Shown here: positions 17,495 through 25,991 of the stretch, piece by piece
Layout: every line of letters begins with the position of its first letter
How positions within the stretch are numbered: position 1 is the first letter of the stretch
Assembly (NCBI GenBank): GCA_016928955.1
Contig: JAFGJV010000012.1
Location: 1-45,813 of the forward strand
Source: Spirochaetales bacterium
Lineage (GTDB): Bacteria; Spirochaetota; Spirochaetia; Treponematales; UBA12059
Direction: 5' to 3'
Length of the DNA stretch: 45,813 nucleotides
The notes under the pieces: model-generated
Told to the model about the DNA's origin: nothing
Database searches by the model: none
What the model saw: only the letters and a program-made list of their open reading frames with translations
Made by a program: the position numbers and the translations under genes

Positions 17495-18508
17495 ATGGCG
17501 AGCGTATTGGTATTCGGCGCCGGCGTGATCGGCTCGGTCTACGCGCTCAGGTTGGCGAAGGCCGGCCACGAGGTCCAGTTGGTGGCGAGGGGCGATCGCC
17601 TGGCCGCGCTCCGCGCGGGAGGGCTCGAGATCCGCAACGTCTTAATGTGCGATGCTCCGGAAAAGGCCCCGGTCACCGTGCTCGAGCGCGTGCCGGACGG
17701 CGAGTTTTACGATCTTTCCATCGTCGCGGTACGCTCGGGCCAGGTCGAGCCGGCTTTGCGGGAAGTCGCCCGCGCCAAGAATTCTGGGCCGGTAGCGGTA
17801 ATAGGGAACAATCTTGGCGACCTGGGCGCGCAGGGCGCCATGATCGGTCCCGAGCGCTTTGTTGCGGGATTCGGGGCTTTTGGAGGTTGCCGGGAAGGCG
17901 GCGTGATATCATAGGTGGATGGTCGCACGCCAAAGAAGCCATACCGGCGTTCGCCCACAACATTCGGCCTTGTTTCCGAGGAGGCGCGGCCGTCGCTGGA
18001 TACGGCCCGAGCGCTGTTCGAGTCGGCTGGCTTGCCCACGGTGGAGAGCCCCGATATACGCGCCTGGCTTGTCTGCCACGCCGCGCTCGTCTTCCCCCTC
18101 GCAGGCGCCATCTACGCCGCCGGCGGCGGGCAAGAACGACTGGGCCGCACAAACGACGCGTTGAGGCTCGGCATACGCGCGGCCAAGGAACTCTTTGTCG
18201 CGCTTCGCGCGTTGGGCACGAGGCTCGAGCCACCCCGGGTCGGGAAACTGCTCGCCAGTCCCGAGTGGCTGCTCATGGGAACACTGCGCAGGGCTTTCCG
18301 GGGCGAGGGAGCTCGCGTGGCCATGTTCGGCCACGCTAACGCCCCGGGAGGCCGCGTCGAGCTCGGGGGGCAGGCAGCTATACTGGACCGGATAGTCAGG
18401 GAATCGGGCCGGCCCTTGCCCGCTTGGGACCTGCTTCTGCCCCAGCTCGCGGGCACGGCTGAACCACTGCCCGATGGCTCGCGCGAGCTCAGGCCTCGGC
18501 TATGGTAG
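17495..18508 (+). pseudogene. Ketopantoate-reductase-like gene interrupted by an in-frame TAG
   Basis: Two halves in the same frame together give a normal-length (about 337 codon) protein of the PanE/ApbA family, but a TAG at 17912-17914 separates them. The first half has the Rossmann start VLVFGAGVIGSVYALRLAKAGHEVQLVARG and ends in GAFGGCREGGVIS. The second resumes with the family's expected continuation (SPTTFGLVSEEARPSLDTARALFESAG) and the helical C-terminal domain (AWLVCHAALVFPLAGAIYAA). No bases are lost or gained around the stop, so a single substitution explains it. GAGGAGG precedes the ATG at 17495, and TAGAAT at 17463-17468 may be its -10 box. It is probably a recent pseudogene; an assembly error or read-through cannot be excluded. 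TAG ends other genes here (34230, 41089), which argues against recoding. Confidence 0.8.
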
Positions 18509-18557
18509 CTCCCAATCCCATGGCGCGCGGGGGAAGCTAAAAACCGCGTAGCCGGGC

Positions 18558-18563
18558 TATACT
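18558..18563 (+). promoter_or_regulatory. -10 box of the esterase-GH5-galU-esterase operon
   Basis: TATACT followed by exactly six bases and the ATG at 18570; no ribosome site, so the first mRNA is predicted leaderless. No recognisable -35. Confidence 0.55.
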
Positions 18564-18569
18564 GGGCGC

Positions 18570-19577
18570 ATGATCGGAAGGATATTCTGCGCGCTTTGCT
18601 CCGCCGCCGGCCTGGCGCTTCTTGCCTGGCTGTCCGGGGGACCGGCGGCCCTGGCCTGGGTCGCCGTCGGCGGGCTCGCCCTGCTTGCGGCCGCCGTTTA
18701 CAATCTGGGCTACTGGCCTCGACCCCGGGCGCGGGCGCCTGTGCCTCCGGATCCGTCTCGCGTTCGTTGGCCAGAGGCCCTGCCCCTGGAGTCGTTCAAG
18801 GGCAATAACCGGCTCCTGTTCTGCCTGCACGGCTTTCCGTCCACGCCCGCGGATTTCAGAAAAGTTGAGGCAGCGTCGAACCAGCGCGGCTGGGACCTGT
18901 ACGCGCCCCTTCTGCCCGGGCACGGCACCATGCCGTCCGACCTGTACGGCACAAGCTGGGACCAGTATCTGGCCTATGCCCTGGAACGTTGGCGCGAGCT
19001 CAGACCGCGCTACAGCCAGGCCTGCCTGGTGGGTTCGTCCATGGGCGGCTCCCTGTGCCTGGCTGTGGCCGAGGCATGTAGGGACGAGCCGGGGCTGACG
19101 CCCTCAGCCCTGGCCACCATAGGATCTCCAGTCGTGCTCAACTCGCTGTTCAGGCACGCCCTGGTCAAGAATCCGTTGATATACGCGTCGCGTAGCCTCG
19201 GCTGGATAGTGCCGGCCCTGGGCTCCGGCTACCCGGACCCGGACAGGCAAGGCGTGGACGGCGACGGCTCGTGGAAGGGCTACCTGGGCGTGTATCCCAG
19301 GCAGACCTGGACCCTGCAGGCGGGCCTCCGCACCGTGGAGCGGAACCTGGGCCGCGTGACCTGCCCGGTGCTGATATGCCACGCCACCGGCGACCGCATC
19401 GTGCCCTACCGCAACGCCGAGATCTTGGCCAGGGGCCTGGGGTCCGACACGGTGGAGCTGTACGCGGCCAAGATGGACACGTTTGACCACGCGCGCCACA
19501 ATCTCATCCTGTACGACAGCCAGCGCGACCGGGTATGGGCGCGCATACTGGCCTTCTTTGAGGAGACGCTTACATGA
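18570..19577 (+). CDS. Membrane-anchored alpha/beta-hydrolase (carboxylesterase/lipase-like)
   Basis: A 335-residue protein with two N-terminal hydrophobic helices (about 2-22 and 25-46), then an alpha/beta-hydrolase domain. The oxyanion motif is LLFCLHGFPSTP near residue 82, the nucleophile is Ser157 in GSSMGG, the acid is the Asp in CHATGDRIVP, and the base is a His in TFDHARHN. This is the pattern of monoacylglycerol lipases and carboxylesterases of the Est30 type. The anchor would place it at the membrane. It opens a four-gene operon, with the stop overlapping the GH5 gene (ATGA). The substrate is unknown; the neighbours suggest lipids or glycolipids. Confidence 0.82.
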   Translation: MIGRIFCALCSAAGLALLAWLSGGPAALAWVAVGGLALLAAAVYNLGYWPRPRARAPVPPDPSRVRWPEALPLESFKGNNRLLFCLHGFPSTPADFRKVEAASNQRGWDLYAPLLPGHGTMPSDLYGTSWDQYLAYALERWRELRPRYSQACLVGSSMGGSLCLAVAEACRDEPGLTPSALATIGSPVVLNSLFRHALVKNPLIYASRSLGWIVPALGSGYPDPDRQGVDGDGSWKGYLGVYPRQTWTLQAGLRTVERNLGRVTCPVLICHATGDRIVPYRNAEILARGLGSDTVELYAAKMDTFDHARHNLILYDSQRDRVWARILAFFEETLT

Positions 19578-21553
19578 TAACGACGAACGACGCCTGGCTG
19601 CGCGACGAGCACGGCCGCGCCCTGATCCTGCGGGGCTGCAACCTGGGCGGTGACTGCAAACAGCCGTACTGGCCGGCCAACGAGCTGGCCCAGCGCGAGC
19701 GCTTTTACGACTACAAGGCGGCCAGCTTTGTCGGCAGGCCCTTCCCGGATGCCGAGGCCGACGAGCACCTGGACCGCCTGGCCCGCTGGGGCTTCAACGT
19801 GGTCCGCCTGCTCGTCACCTGGGAGGGGCTAGAGCCCGCGGGTCCCGGTCTCTACGACGAAGCCTATTACGACTACATAGAGCGCGTGGTGGCCAAGGCG
19901 GCCGAACGCGGCATACGCGTGTTCGTTGACCCGCACCAGGACGTATGGAGCCGCTGGACCGGCGGCGACGGGGCCCCCGCCTGGACCCTGGAGCTGGCCG
20001 GCTTTGATATCCGGAACCTGCACGCCTCTGGCGCCGCCTTTGTCCACGAGGAGGCTGGCGATCCCTGTCCCCGCATGATCTGGCCGTCAAACTATAACCG
20101 CCTGGCCACGGCCACCATGTTCACGCTCTTTTTCGCCGGTGACCTGTTTGCCCCCTCGCTCCGCATGGATGGGCGCGACGCGCGCACCTTCCTGCAGGGC
20201 AGCTACCTGGCGGCCGTGGCCCGCCTGGCCAAGCGCCTGGCCCGGCACGACGCGGTCATGGGCTTTGACACCCTGAACGAGCCCGGCGACGGCTGGATAG
20301 GCTGGTCGGACGCGTCGCGGCTGGTACGGGCCATGTCCAAGACCGGACCCATGCCCACGCCCTGGGAATCCATGCGCGCGGCCTCGGGCTATCCGGTGGA
20401 CGTGGACGTGTACGGCGTGCGCTGGGGCGCCCAACGGCCTGTCGGCAGGGCCACGCTGGGCCAGAGCGGCCTGTCGGCCTGGGCAAGCGGCCGGGACTGC
20501 GTATGGAAGCGGGAAGGCGTATGGGACGACCAGGACGGCTCCCCCGTCCTCAAGAAGCCCGGCCACTTTGCGTCCGCCGGCGGAAAAGCCGTCGAGTTCG
20601 AGAGGGATTGCCTCAGGCCCTTCGCTTGCAGGGTTGGCGCCGCCATGGCGGACGCCGCGGGCACCGGCCGCTATCTATTGTTCGTGGAAAGCGTGCCCAA
20701 CGTGGAGCATCCCCGCTGGGAGCCGGACGACGCGGCCGAGGCCCGGGCGGCCGGCATCGTCAACGCCAGCCACTGGTACGACGGACTGACCCTGACCCTG
20801 AAGCGCTGGACGGGCTTTCTGGGCTACGACACCGAGGCCGGGCGCATCGTGGTGGGTCCGGGGCGCCTGCGCCGCTACTTTGCCGAGCATCTGGGCAGGC
20901 TGCGCTCCCGCGGAGCCGCGGACATGGGCGGAGCGCCCACGGTGGTGGGCGAGTTTGGCCTGCCCTTTGACCTCAATAAGGCGCGCGCGTACCGCACGGG
21001 CGACTACCGCCTGCACGAAAAGGCCATGGCCGCGTACTACGACGCCCTGGACGCCAACCTGCTGTCGGGCACGGTATGGAACTACGCGGCCGGCAACACC
21101 CATGCCCGCGGCGACGGCTGGAACGGCGAGGACCTGTCCATATTCTGCCGCGACGAGCGCGACGCGGGTCGCTCGGAAACGGGTGAGAGCGCCGACTCTG
21201 GCGGCAGGGCCCTGCGCGGCTTTGCTCGGCCGTACGCGCGCGCGGTGGCGGGCACGCCCCTGTCCATGCGCTGGAGCGGGAGCTCGTTCTGGCTGGCCTA
21301 CGCGCCGGGTCCGGACCTTTCCGCGGAGACGGAGATATTCCTGCCGGGCTTCCAGTTCCCGAGCGGCTTTTCCGCCGAGGTGGAGAACGGCGCCCAGCGC
21401 GCGGAGGACGTGCCGGGAGGGGTCATCCTCTTAATCAGGGCCGACGCCCAGGACGCTCCGGTGCGCGTGACCGTGCGCCGGAACCGGCCGGCCTGGACCT
21501 GCCCCCTGGCGCGCTTGCGGAGAGCGCGGCGCTCGGGTACCATGCGTCCATGA
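19574..21553 (+). CDS. GH5-family glycosidase, endoglycoceramidase/glucosylceramidase-like
   Basis: A 659-residue glycoside hydrolase family 5 enzyme. The acid/base is Glu236 in GFDTLNEPGDGW and the nucleophile Glu460 in TVVGEFGLPF; DPHQDVWSRWTGGDGAPAW near 119-137 and FVESVPNVEHPRW are typical of the fungal and bacterial EGCrP/glycosylceramide-cleaving subgroup (GH5_12-like). The C-terminal 110 residues form a beta-sandwich-like domain, as in endoglycoceramidases. No signal peptide is seen, so the enzyme is probably cytoplasmic and would act on intracellular glucosylated lipids. It overlaps the esterase upstream and galU downstream by four bases each. Family is secure; the substrate is inferred. 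Confidence 0.84.
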   Translation: MITTNDAWLRDEHGRALILRGCNLGGDCKQPYWPANELAQRERFYDYKAASFVGRPFPDAEADEHLDRLARWGFNVVRLLVTWEGLEPAGPGLYDEAYYDYIERVVAKAAERGIRVFVDPHQDVWSRWTGGDGAPAWTLELAGFDIRNLHASGAAFVHEEAGDPCPRMIWPSNYNRLATATMFTLFFAGDLFAPSLRMDGRDARTFLQGSYLAAVARLAKRLARHDAVMGFDTLNEPGDGWIGWSDASRLVRAMSKTGPMPTPWESMRAASGYPVDVDVYGVRWGAQRPVGRATLGQSGLSAWASGRDCVWKREGVWDDQDGSPVLKKPGHFASAGGKAVEFERDCLRPFACRVGAAMADAAGTGRYLLFVESVPNVEHPRWEPDDAAEARAAGIVNASHWYDGLTLTLKRWTGFLGYDTEAGRIVVGPGRLRRYFAEHLGRLRSRGAADMGGAPTVVGEFGLPFDLNKARAYRTGDYRLHEKAMAAYYDALDANLLSGTVWNYAAGNTHARGDGWNGEDLSIFCRDERDAGRSETGESADSGGRALRGFARPYARAVAGTPLSMRWSGSSFWLAYAPGPDLSAETEIFLPGFQFPSGFSAEVENGAQRAEDVPGGVILLIRADAQDAPVRVTVRRNRPAWTCPLARLRRARRSGTMRP

Positions 21554-22401
21554 AAGGCATCATCGTTGCCGCCGGCTACGGAACGCGTTTCCTTCCGGTG
21601 ACCAAGACCGTTCCCAAGGAAATCCTCCCGCTGATAACCCGGCCGGCCATATCGTTTATCGTGGACGAGTTCCTGGCGTCGGGCATTGAGGACATCGTCG
21701 TCATATCGTCGCGGCGCAAGAAGGCCCTGGACGACTATTTTGACCGGGAGGCAGAGCTGGAGGCCGTGTTCGCCCGCGAGGGCAGGGCCGACCGCCTGGC
21801 CGCCGTGGCCCCGCCCAAGGCGCGCGTCAGCTACGTGCGACAGACCGAAATGCGCGGCACGGGCCACGCCCTTCTGCAGGCGGCTCCCCTCCTGGGCGGC
21901 CAGCCCTGCGTGGTGGCCTACCCGGACGACATACACCTGGGCAACCCTCCCCTTACCCAACAGCTGATAGACGTGTGGAAAAAAACGGACTGTTCCGTGC
22001 TGGCCGCCTGCCACGAGCCCGGGGACGTGTCCCGCTACGGTGTCCTGGACCCCGACCCGGACGGCCTGCACGTGCGCGGCTTTGTGGAAAAGCCCCAGGC
22101 AGGCGCCGAGCCCAGCCACGACATATCCATAGGGCGCTACCTGTACACGGCTGAATTCATGGGCGTGCTGGCCGAGGGCTGGGATGCCCACCAGAAAGCC
22201 GGCGGCGGCGAGTATTACCACCTGTTCGCCCTGGAGCGCATGATGGCCGCCGGCAAGGTGGCGTACAAGCGTGTAGAGGGGCTCAGGCTGGACACCGGCG
22301 AGCCGGCCGGTTACCTGGACGCCATCCTTGAATACGCATGGACCCAGCCTGACTACCGGGCCGTTGTGGAAAATTTCATGAAACGCAAGGTGAACCTGTG
22401 A
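21550..22401 (+). CDS. galU: UTP-glucose-1-phosphate uridylyltransferase
   Basis: A 283-residue nucleotidyltransferase making UDP-glucose from UTP and glucose-1-phosphate. The signature AAGYGTRFLPVTKTVPKEILPL near the N-terminus binds the nucleotide and pyrophosphate, and VDEFLASGIEDIVVISSRRKKALDDYFD and VEKPQAG are also conserved. Length is normal for GalU. It is embedded by four-base overlaps between the GH5 enzyme and an esterase; UDP-glucose would be the donor for making the glucosylated lipids that the GH5 enzyme may turn over. Confidence 0.93.
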   Translation: MKGIIVAAGYGTRFLPVTKTVPKEILPLITRPAISFIVDEFLASGIEDIVVISSRRKKALDDYFDREAELEAVFAREGRADRLAAVAPPKARVSYVRQTEMRGTGHALLQAAPLLGGQPCVVAYPDDIHLGNPPLTQQLIDVWKKTDCSVLAACHEPGDVSRYGVLDPDPDGLHVRGFVEKPQAGAEPSHDISIGRYLYTAEFMGVLAEGWDAHQKAGGGEYYHLFALERMMAAGKVAYKRVEGLRLDTGEPAGYLDAILEYAWTQPDYRAVVENFMKRKVNL

Positions 22402-23318
22402 GCGGCCACGCGGCTGTGGGGCCCTGGCCGAGCTCCGCCATGCGCATGGCCACCCTGTACCTCAGGCTCAAGGGCAAGGCCATGGCCAGGCCCGAGCGCT
22501 TTTCCCGCGAGCTGGCCACGCGCAGCTACCCGGAGCCCGATCCCATATCCAAGAAGATCCACCAGCGCTACGCGATTCGCACCTACCATGTGGGCGGTTG
22601 GCCGGTGCTGGAATTCAGCCCCCGGGCCGGAGCCACTGAAAACCAGGTGGTGTTTGTCCACGGCGGCGGGTACGTGTTCCAGGCGGTCAAGCAGCACTGG
22701 TTCATGGCCGACGAGCTGTCGCGCGCCCTGGACGCCAGCGTGCTCATGCCCGTGTATCCCCTGGCGCCCGAGCACGGCCACGCTGAAGCCTTTGCCTTCC
22801 TGGACACCGTAGCGGACGACGCCCGCGCACGGTGTCCTGGCAGGCTGTACCTGGCCGGCGACTCAGCCGGCGGGGCGCTGGCCCTGGGCATGGCCATGCG
22901 TGGGCGCGACGCCGGGAAGCCGGCGGCGGACGGGCTTGCGCTCTTCTCGCCCTGGGTGGACGCGACCATGGCCAATCCGGAGGCCGCCGCGCTGGAAAAG
23001 GCGGACGTGTTTCTTGCCGTGCCACCGCTCATCGAGTGCGGGCGGCTGTGGGCCGGCGGGCTCGACACGGCGGCGCCGGACATCAGCCCCCTGTACGGCA
23101 GGCTGTCCGGGCTGCCGCCCATGGCAGTGTTCCAGGGTACGGCCGACATCCTCATGCCTGATAGCCGGCTTTTTGCGCGGCGCGTCCGCGAAGCGGGCGG
23201 CAGGATCGACTACCACGAGTACCCGGGGGCCTTCCACGACTTTGTGGGCGCCACCTTTGCCCCCGAGGCGCAAGACGCCTTCGCAAAGCTGGCCGCCTGG
23301 CGGACAAGCTTAGCTTAA
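22398..23318 (+). CDS. HSL-family alpha/beta-hydrolase (esterase)
   Basis: A 306-residue esterase of the hormone-sensitive-lipase family. The HGGGYVF oxyanion motif near residue 90, nucleophile Ser in AGDSAGGALALG near 155, Asp in GTADILMPD near 250, and His in GAFHDFVG near 283 form a complete catalytic set. It starts with GTG, overlapping the galU stop as GTGA. No signal peptide. As the last gene of the operon it probably deacylates a lipid or a related ester. It converges on glmS with a 52-base gap lacking a clear terminator. Confidence 0.87.
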   Translation: MSGHAAVGPWPSSAMRMATLYLRLKGKAMARPERFSRELATRSYPEPDPISKKIHQRYAIRTYHVGGWPVLEFSPRAGATENQVVFVHGGGYVFQAVKQHWFMADELSRALDASVLMPVYPLAPEHGHAEAFAFLDTVADDARARCPGRLYLAGDSAGGALALGMAMRGRDAGKPAADGLALFSPWVDATMANPEAAALEKADVFLAVPPLIECGRLWAGGLDTAAPDISPLYGRLSGLPPMAVFQGTADILMPDSRLFARRVREAGGRIDYHEYPGAFHDFVGATFAPEAQDAFAKLAAWRTSLA

Positions 23319-23370
23319 GAACGGCACGGCGGCCGGGGCCCGAGCGTCGCCAGGAAACCAGCCTGTCTCC

Positions 23371-25851
23371 TCAATCTACGGTGATGGACTTGCTCACGTT
23401 CTTGGGCGCGTCGGGATGCACGCCGTGCTCGTCCACGCCCAGCTGGTCCAGGTACTCCATCTTGAGCACGGACATGCGGTAGGCCAGGTACTGCAAGGCC
23501 ACCGTGGCCGCGAACACGAACAGGAAGCGGTCCTTGGTGGTGGGCAGTTCCACGTAGTCGGAGTGGTAGCCGGGATTGTTGGCCGGCACGCCCCGCACGG
23601 CCAGGTCCAGGTCAGCCTGCTTTTCCGCGAACAGGACTATGGCCGCGCCGCGTATCTTGTGCGTGTGGATCTGGCTCACGGTGATGCGCGTGTCGCGCTC
23701 GTCAGGCGGGCACACGAACACCAGCGGGTAATCGGTAAAGAGGCGTTCCATGAGCTCGGGATGGGCGGCCAGGAAGGCGTGCCCGGCAGCCGCCTGGTCC
23801 CCGCCGGAGGGCAGGGCGGTGCCGGATGCCAGGGCCGCTCCCACGGCAAGTTCCAGGTCCAGGGGTGAGAACACGGTGTTCTTGCCCAGGATGGTATTGG
23901 GACCGTGCTTGAACTCGGCCGCGTCGTAGCCCTCGGCGTGGTTCAGGACCACCTCCCGGATCTTGAGCGCTCCCTCCCTGGCCAGGCCAAAGAGTCCCGT
24001 GCCCAGAAGGTGGACGGAAGGTTCCAGGAACAGGCGCCCGGCCACCCTGTCTATGGCCGGACCGGCCGTCCGCAGCGTGTCCTCCATGAGCCCGGCCATG
24101 GCCCGCACCTTGTCCATAACGGCCTGCTCGGGCAGGCTGAAGGACGCGGCCAGGATGTACAGGATAACCAACTGGTTGACAAAGGACTTGGTGGCCGCCA
24201 CGGCTATTTCCGGGCCGCAGAGTATGGGCAGGTAGAAATCAGACAGCTCCTGGGGTATGCGGGAGTTTTCGTTGTTCACCAGCGACGCGCGTCCGACCAG
24301 GGGTCTGCGTTCGGCTATGTCCGTGAGTATGTCCACCAGGTCCTTGGTCTCGCCGGACTGGGATATGGCCAGCACAAAGTCGGCGTCCGACAGGCAGTCC
24401 ATGTACGAGCCCCTGAACTGTCCCGGGTTGCAGGGATGGACGGGAATGCCGGCCAGGCCGCTGAAAAAGTATGCCGCGGTCAGGGCGGCGTGGTAGGACG
24501 TGCCGGACGCTATCATGTACACCGACCCGCCCGATTTGCGGCTCTCCCGTATCCTGTCCGTAAGCCCGCGGGCGTAGCGCGTCACCGAACGCCGCTTGCG
24601 CCATATCAAGGCCAGGTCCACAAGCGCAAGGTCCTCGGGCGAGCCGGGCGCCAGGCGGGCAAGCTCGGCCAGGAGCGTGGCCTCGTCCGAGCGGAAGCTT
24701 GTCCGTCCGGCCAGAACCTGCCTGGCCTGGGGCTCGGCCGCCGCCTTTGAGGCCAGGGCGCGGAAGTCCGCGGACGCCGACAACTCGGCCCAGGCGGCCG
24801 ACAGGGCCCGGTCGTCAGTGCGGGAGCTGAGGTCTGACGCCGTGTCGCACAGGCCCTTGGCCAGGTCTGCGTGCTTTTCCAGGACGGCCGCCAAGCCGGC
24901 CTCCGCGGCGTCCTGGAAATAGTACCGGATGATTTCCTGGACGTTTCCGGGGGCTGAGCGGATCTCCTGCTCCATGTAGTGCTTCCAGCGCGGATCCAGG
25001 GCCGTGTCCTTGACGTTGAGCCGCGAGCGCTTGGGCTTGGGCACGGAAAAGCGCGCTTCGTTGCCCAGGCTGAACACCAGGTAGCGGTCATGCGTGTACC
25101 ACAGGCCCTCGCCCTCGGACAGGGGTATGAGCAGGCGGGTCTTGGCCAGCACGGAGGTCAGGTCCGACGATACCACCACGAAGGAACCGTCGGCGTCCGA
25201 GCCTATGCCTGCGTACAGCGACGAGCCCGATTTGATGGCAAAGGCGCCCGGCACCCGGGGGTCGGCCACGGCTGCCGCGTACGAGCCCTGGGCCTCTGAC
25301 TCGGCCTTGCGTATGGCGTCGATGAGGATGAGCACATCGTCGTCCACGGGTTCATCCACGCCGCTGGACGCGTATGCGTGGCGCAGGGAGCCAAGGACGG
25401 CGTCCGGCTTGGCCTTGTTGGCCGCGTAGTGGTCCTCCACCAGGTGGACGATGATCTCGCCGTCGTTTTCAGACACCACGCGGTGGCCGCGCGCCGTAAG
25501 GTCTACCCTGAGGGAATCCGTGTTGGATATGTTGCCGTTGTGCGCTCCCACCATCTCCACCTTGCAGCGCACGTGGTGGGGCTGGCTGTTGGCGTCGGTC
25601 ACCGCCCCGTAGGTGGCCCAGCGCACCTGGCCTATGAAACGCTGCCCGGAATACGACGCTATGTTCAGCTCCTTGCATACCTTGCTGGGAGCGCCCACTC
25701 TCTTAACGAGGACGATGTTCCTGTCCTTGTCTATGAACGACGCACCGGTGGAGTCGTAGCCGCGGTACTCAAGCCGTTTGAGGAGCTCGGCGGCCTCCCT
25801 GCCTATGTTCTTGGTTTCATCCTTGTAGACTATGGACACGATGCCGCACAT
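23371..25851 (-). CDS. glmS: Glutamine-fructose-6-phosphate aminotransferase, long form
   Basis: An 826-residue enzyme making glucosamine-6-phosphate for cell-wall synthesis. Cys2 is the glutaminase nucleophile (MCGIVSIVY), with RGYDSTGAS, GQVRWATYG and GAHNGNISN in the N-terminal domain. The two sugar-isomerase (SIS) domains begin near residue 440 (MIASGTSYHAALTAAYF, ISQSGETKDLVD), and the C-terminus ends APKNVSKSITVD as in GlmS. Usual length is about 610 residues; the excess lies mainly in a helical insertion at about 310-430 between the two halves, plus smaller ones near 150-190 and before the C-terminus. GGAGGAG lies six bases before the ATG. Long forms like this occur, to my knowledge, in spirochaetes among others. 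Confidence 0.92.
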   Translation of the reverse strand: MCGIVSIVYKDETKNIGREAAELLKRLEYRGYDSTGASFIDKDRNIVLVKRVGAPSKVCKELNIASYSGQRFIGQVRWATYGAVTDANSQPHHVRCKVEMVGAHNGNISNTDSLRVDLTARGHRVVSENDGEIIVHLVEDHYAANKAKPDAVLGSLRHAYASSGVDEPVDDDVLILIDAIRKAESEAQGSYAAAVADPRVPGAFAIKSGSSLYAGIGSDADGSFVVVSSDLTSVLAKTRLLIPLSEGEGLWYTHDRYLVFSLGNEARFSVPKPKRSRLNVKDTALDPRWKHYMEQEIRSAPGNVQEIIRYYFQDAAEAGLAAVLEKHADLAKGLCDTASDLSSRTDDRALSAAWAELSASADFRALASKAAAEPQARQVLAGRTSFRSDEATLLAELARLAPGSPEDLALVDLALIWRKRRSVTRYARGLTDRIRESRKSGGSVYMIASGTSYHAALTAAYFFSGLAGIPVHPCNPGQFRGSYMDCLSDADFVLAISQSGETKDLVDILTDIAERRPLVGRASLVNNENSRIPQELSDFYLPILCGPEIAVAATKSFVNQLVILYILAASFSLPEQAVMDKVRAMAGLMEDTLRTAGPAIDRVAGRLFLEPSVHLLGTGLFGLAREGALKIREVVLNHAEGYDAAEFKHGPNTILGKNTVFSPLDLELAVGAALASGTALPSGGDQAAAGHAFLAAHPELMERLFTDYPLVFVCPPDERDTRITVSQIHTHKIRGAAIVLFAEKQADLDLAVRGVPANNPGYHSDYVELPTTKDRFLFVFAATVALQYLAYRMSVLKMEYLDQLGVDEHGVHPDAPKNVSKSITVD

Positions 25852-25904
25852 GGGCTCCTCCTGGGTGTACGGAAACCGGCAAGGGTTGTCCGGCGCTTGC
25901 CCGC

Positions 25905-25933
25905 AGTATACAGGCGGCCTTGAGCCATGAAAA
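25905..25933 (-). promoter_or_regulatory. Candidate glmS promoter
   Basis: Minus-strand TTTTCA, 17 bases, TATACT; about 47 bases of leader before the glmS start with its GGAGGAG site. No glmS-ribozyme-sized leader fits in this gap. Confidence 0.5.
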
Positions 25934-25955
25934 GCGGATAGATCGCGGAAATTGG

Positions 25956-25985
25956 CTGACAGGCCGGAACAGCGTGGCGTATACT
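25956..25985 (+). promoter_or_regulatory. Leaderless promoter of the aldo/keto reductase gene
   Basis: CTGACA, 18-base spacer, TATACT, then exactly six bases (gggccc) to the ATG at 25992. This is the best sigma-70-type promoter in the window with +1 on the start codon. Confidence 0.65.
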
Positions 25986-25991
25986 GGGCCC

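Noticed and set aside
17912-17914. Amber recoding (pyrrolysine or a suppressor) of the TAG
   Set aside because: TAG is the ordinary stop of other genes in the window (for example at 34230 and 41089), and nothing near it suggests a recoding signal; mutation is simpler.
25852-25991. glmS ribozyme or riboswitch upstream of glmS
   Set aside because: The predicted leader is only about 47 bases, too short for the ribozyme core, and no matching elements were seen.
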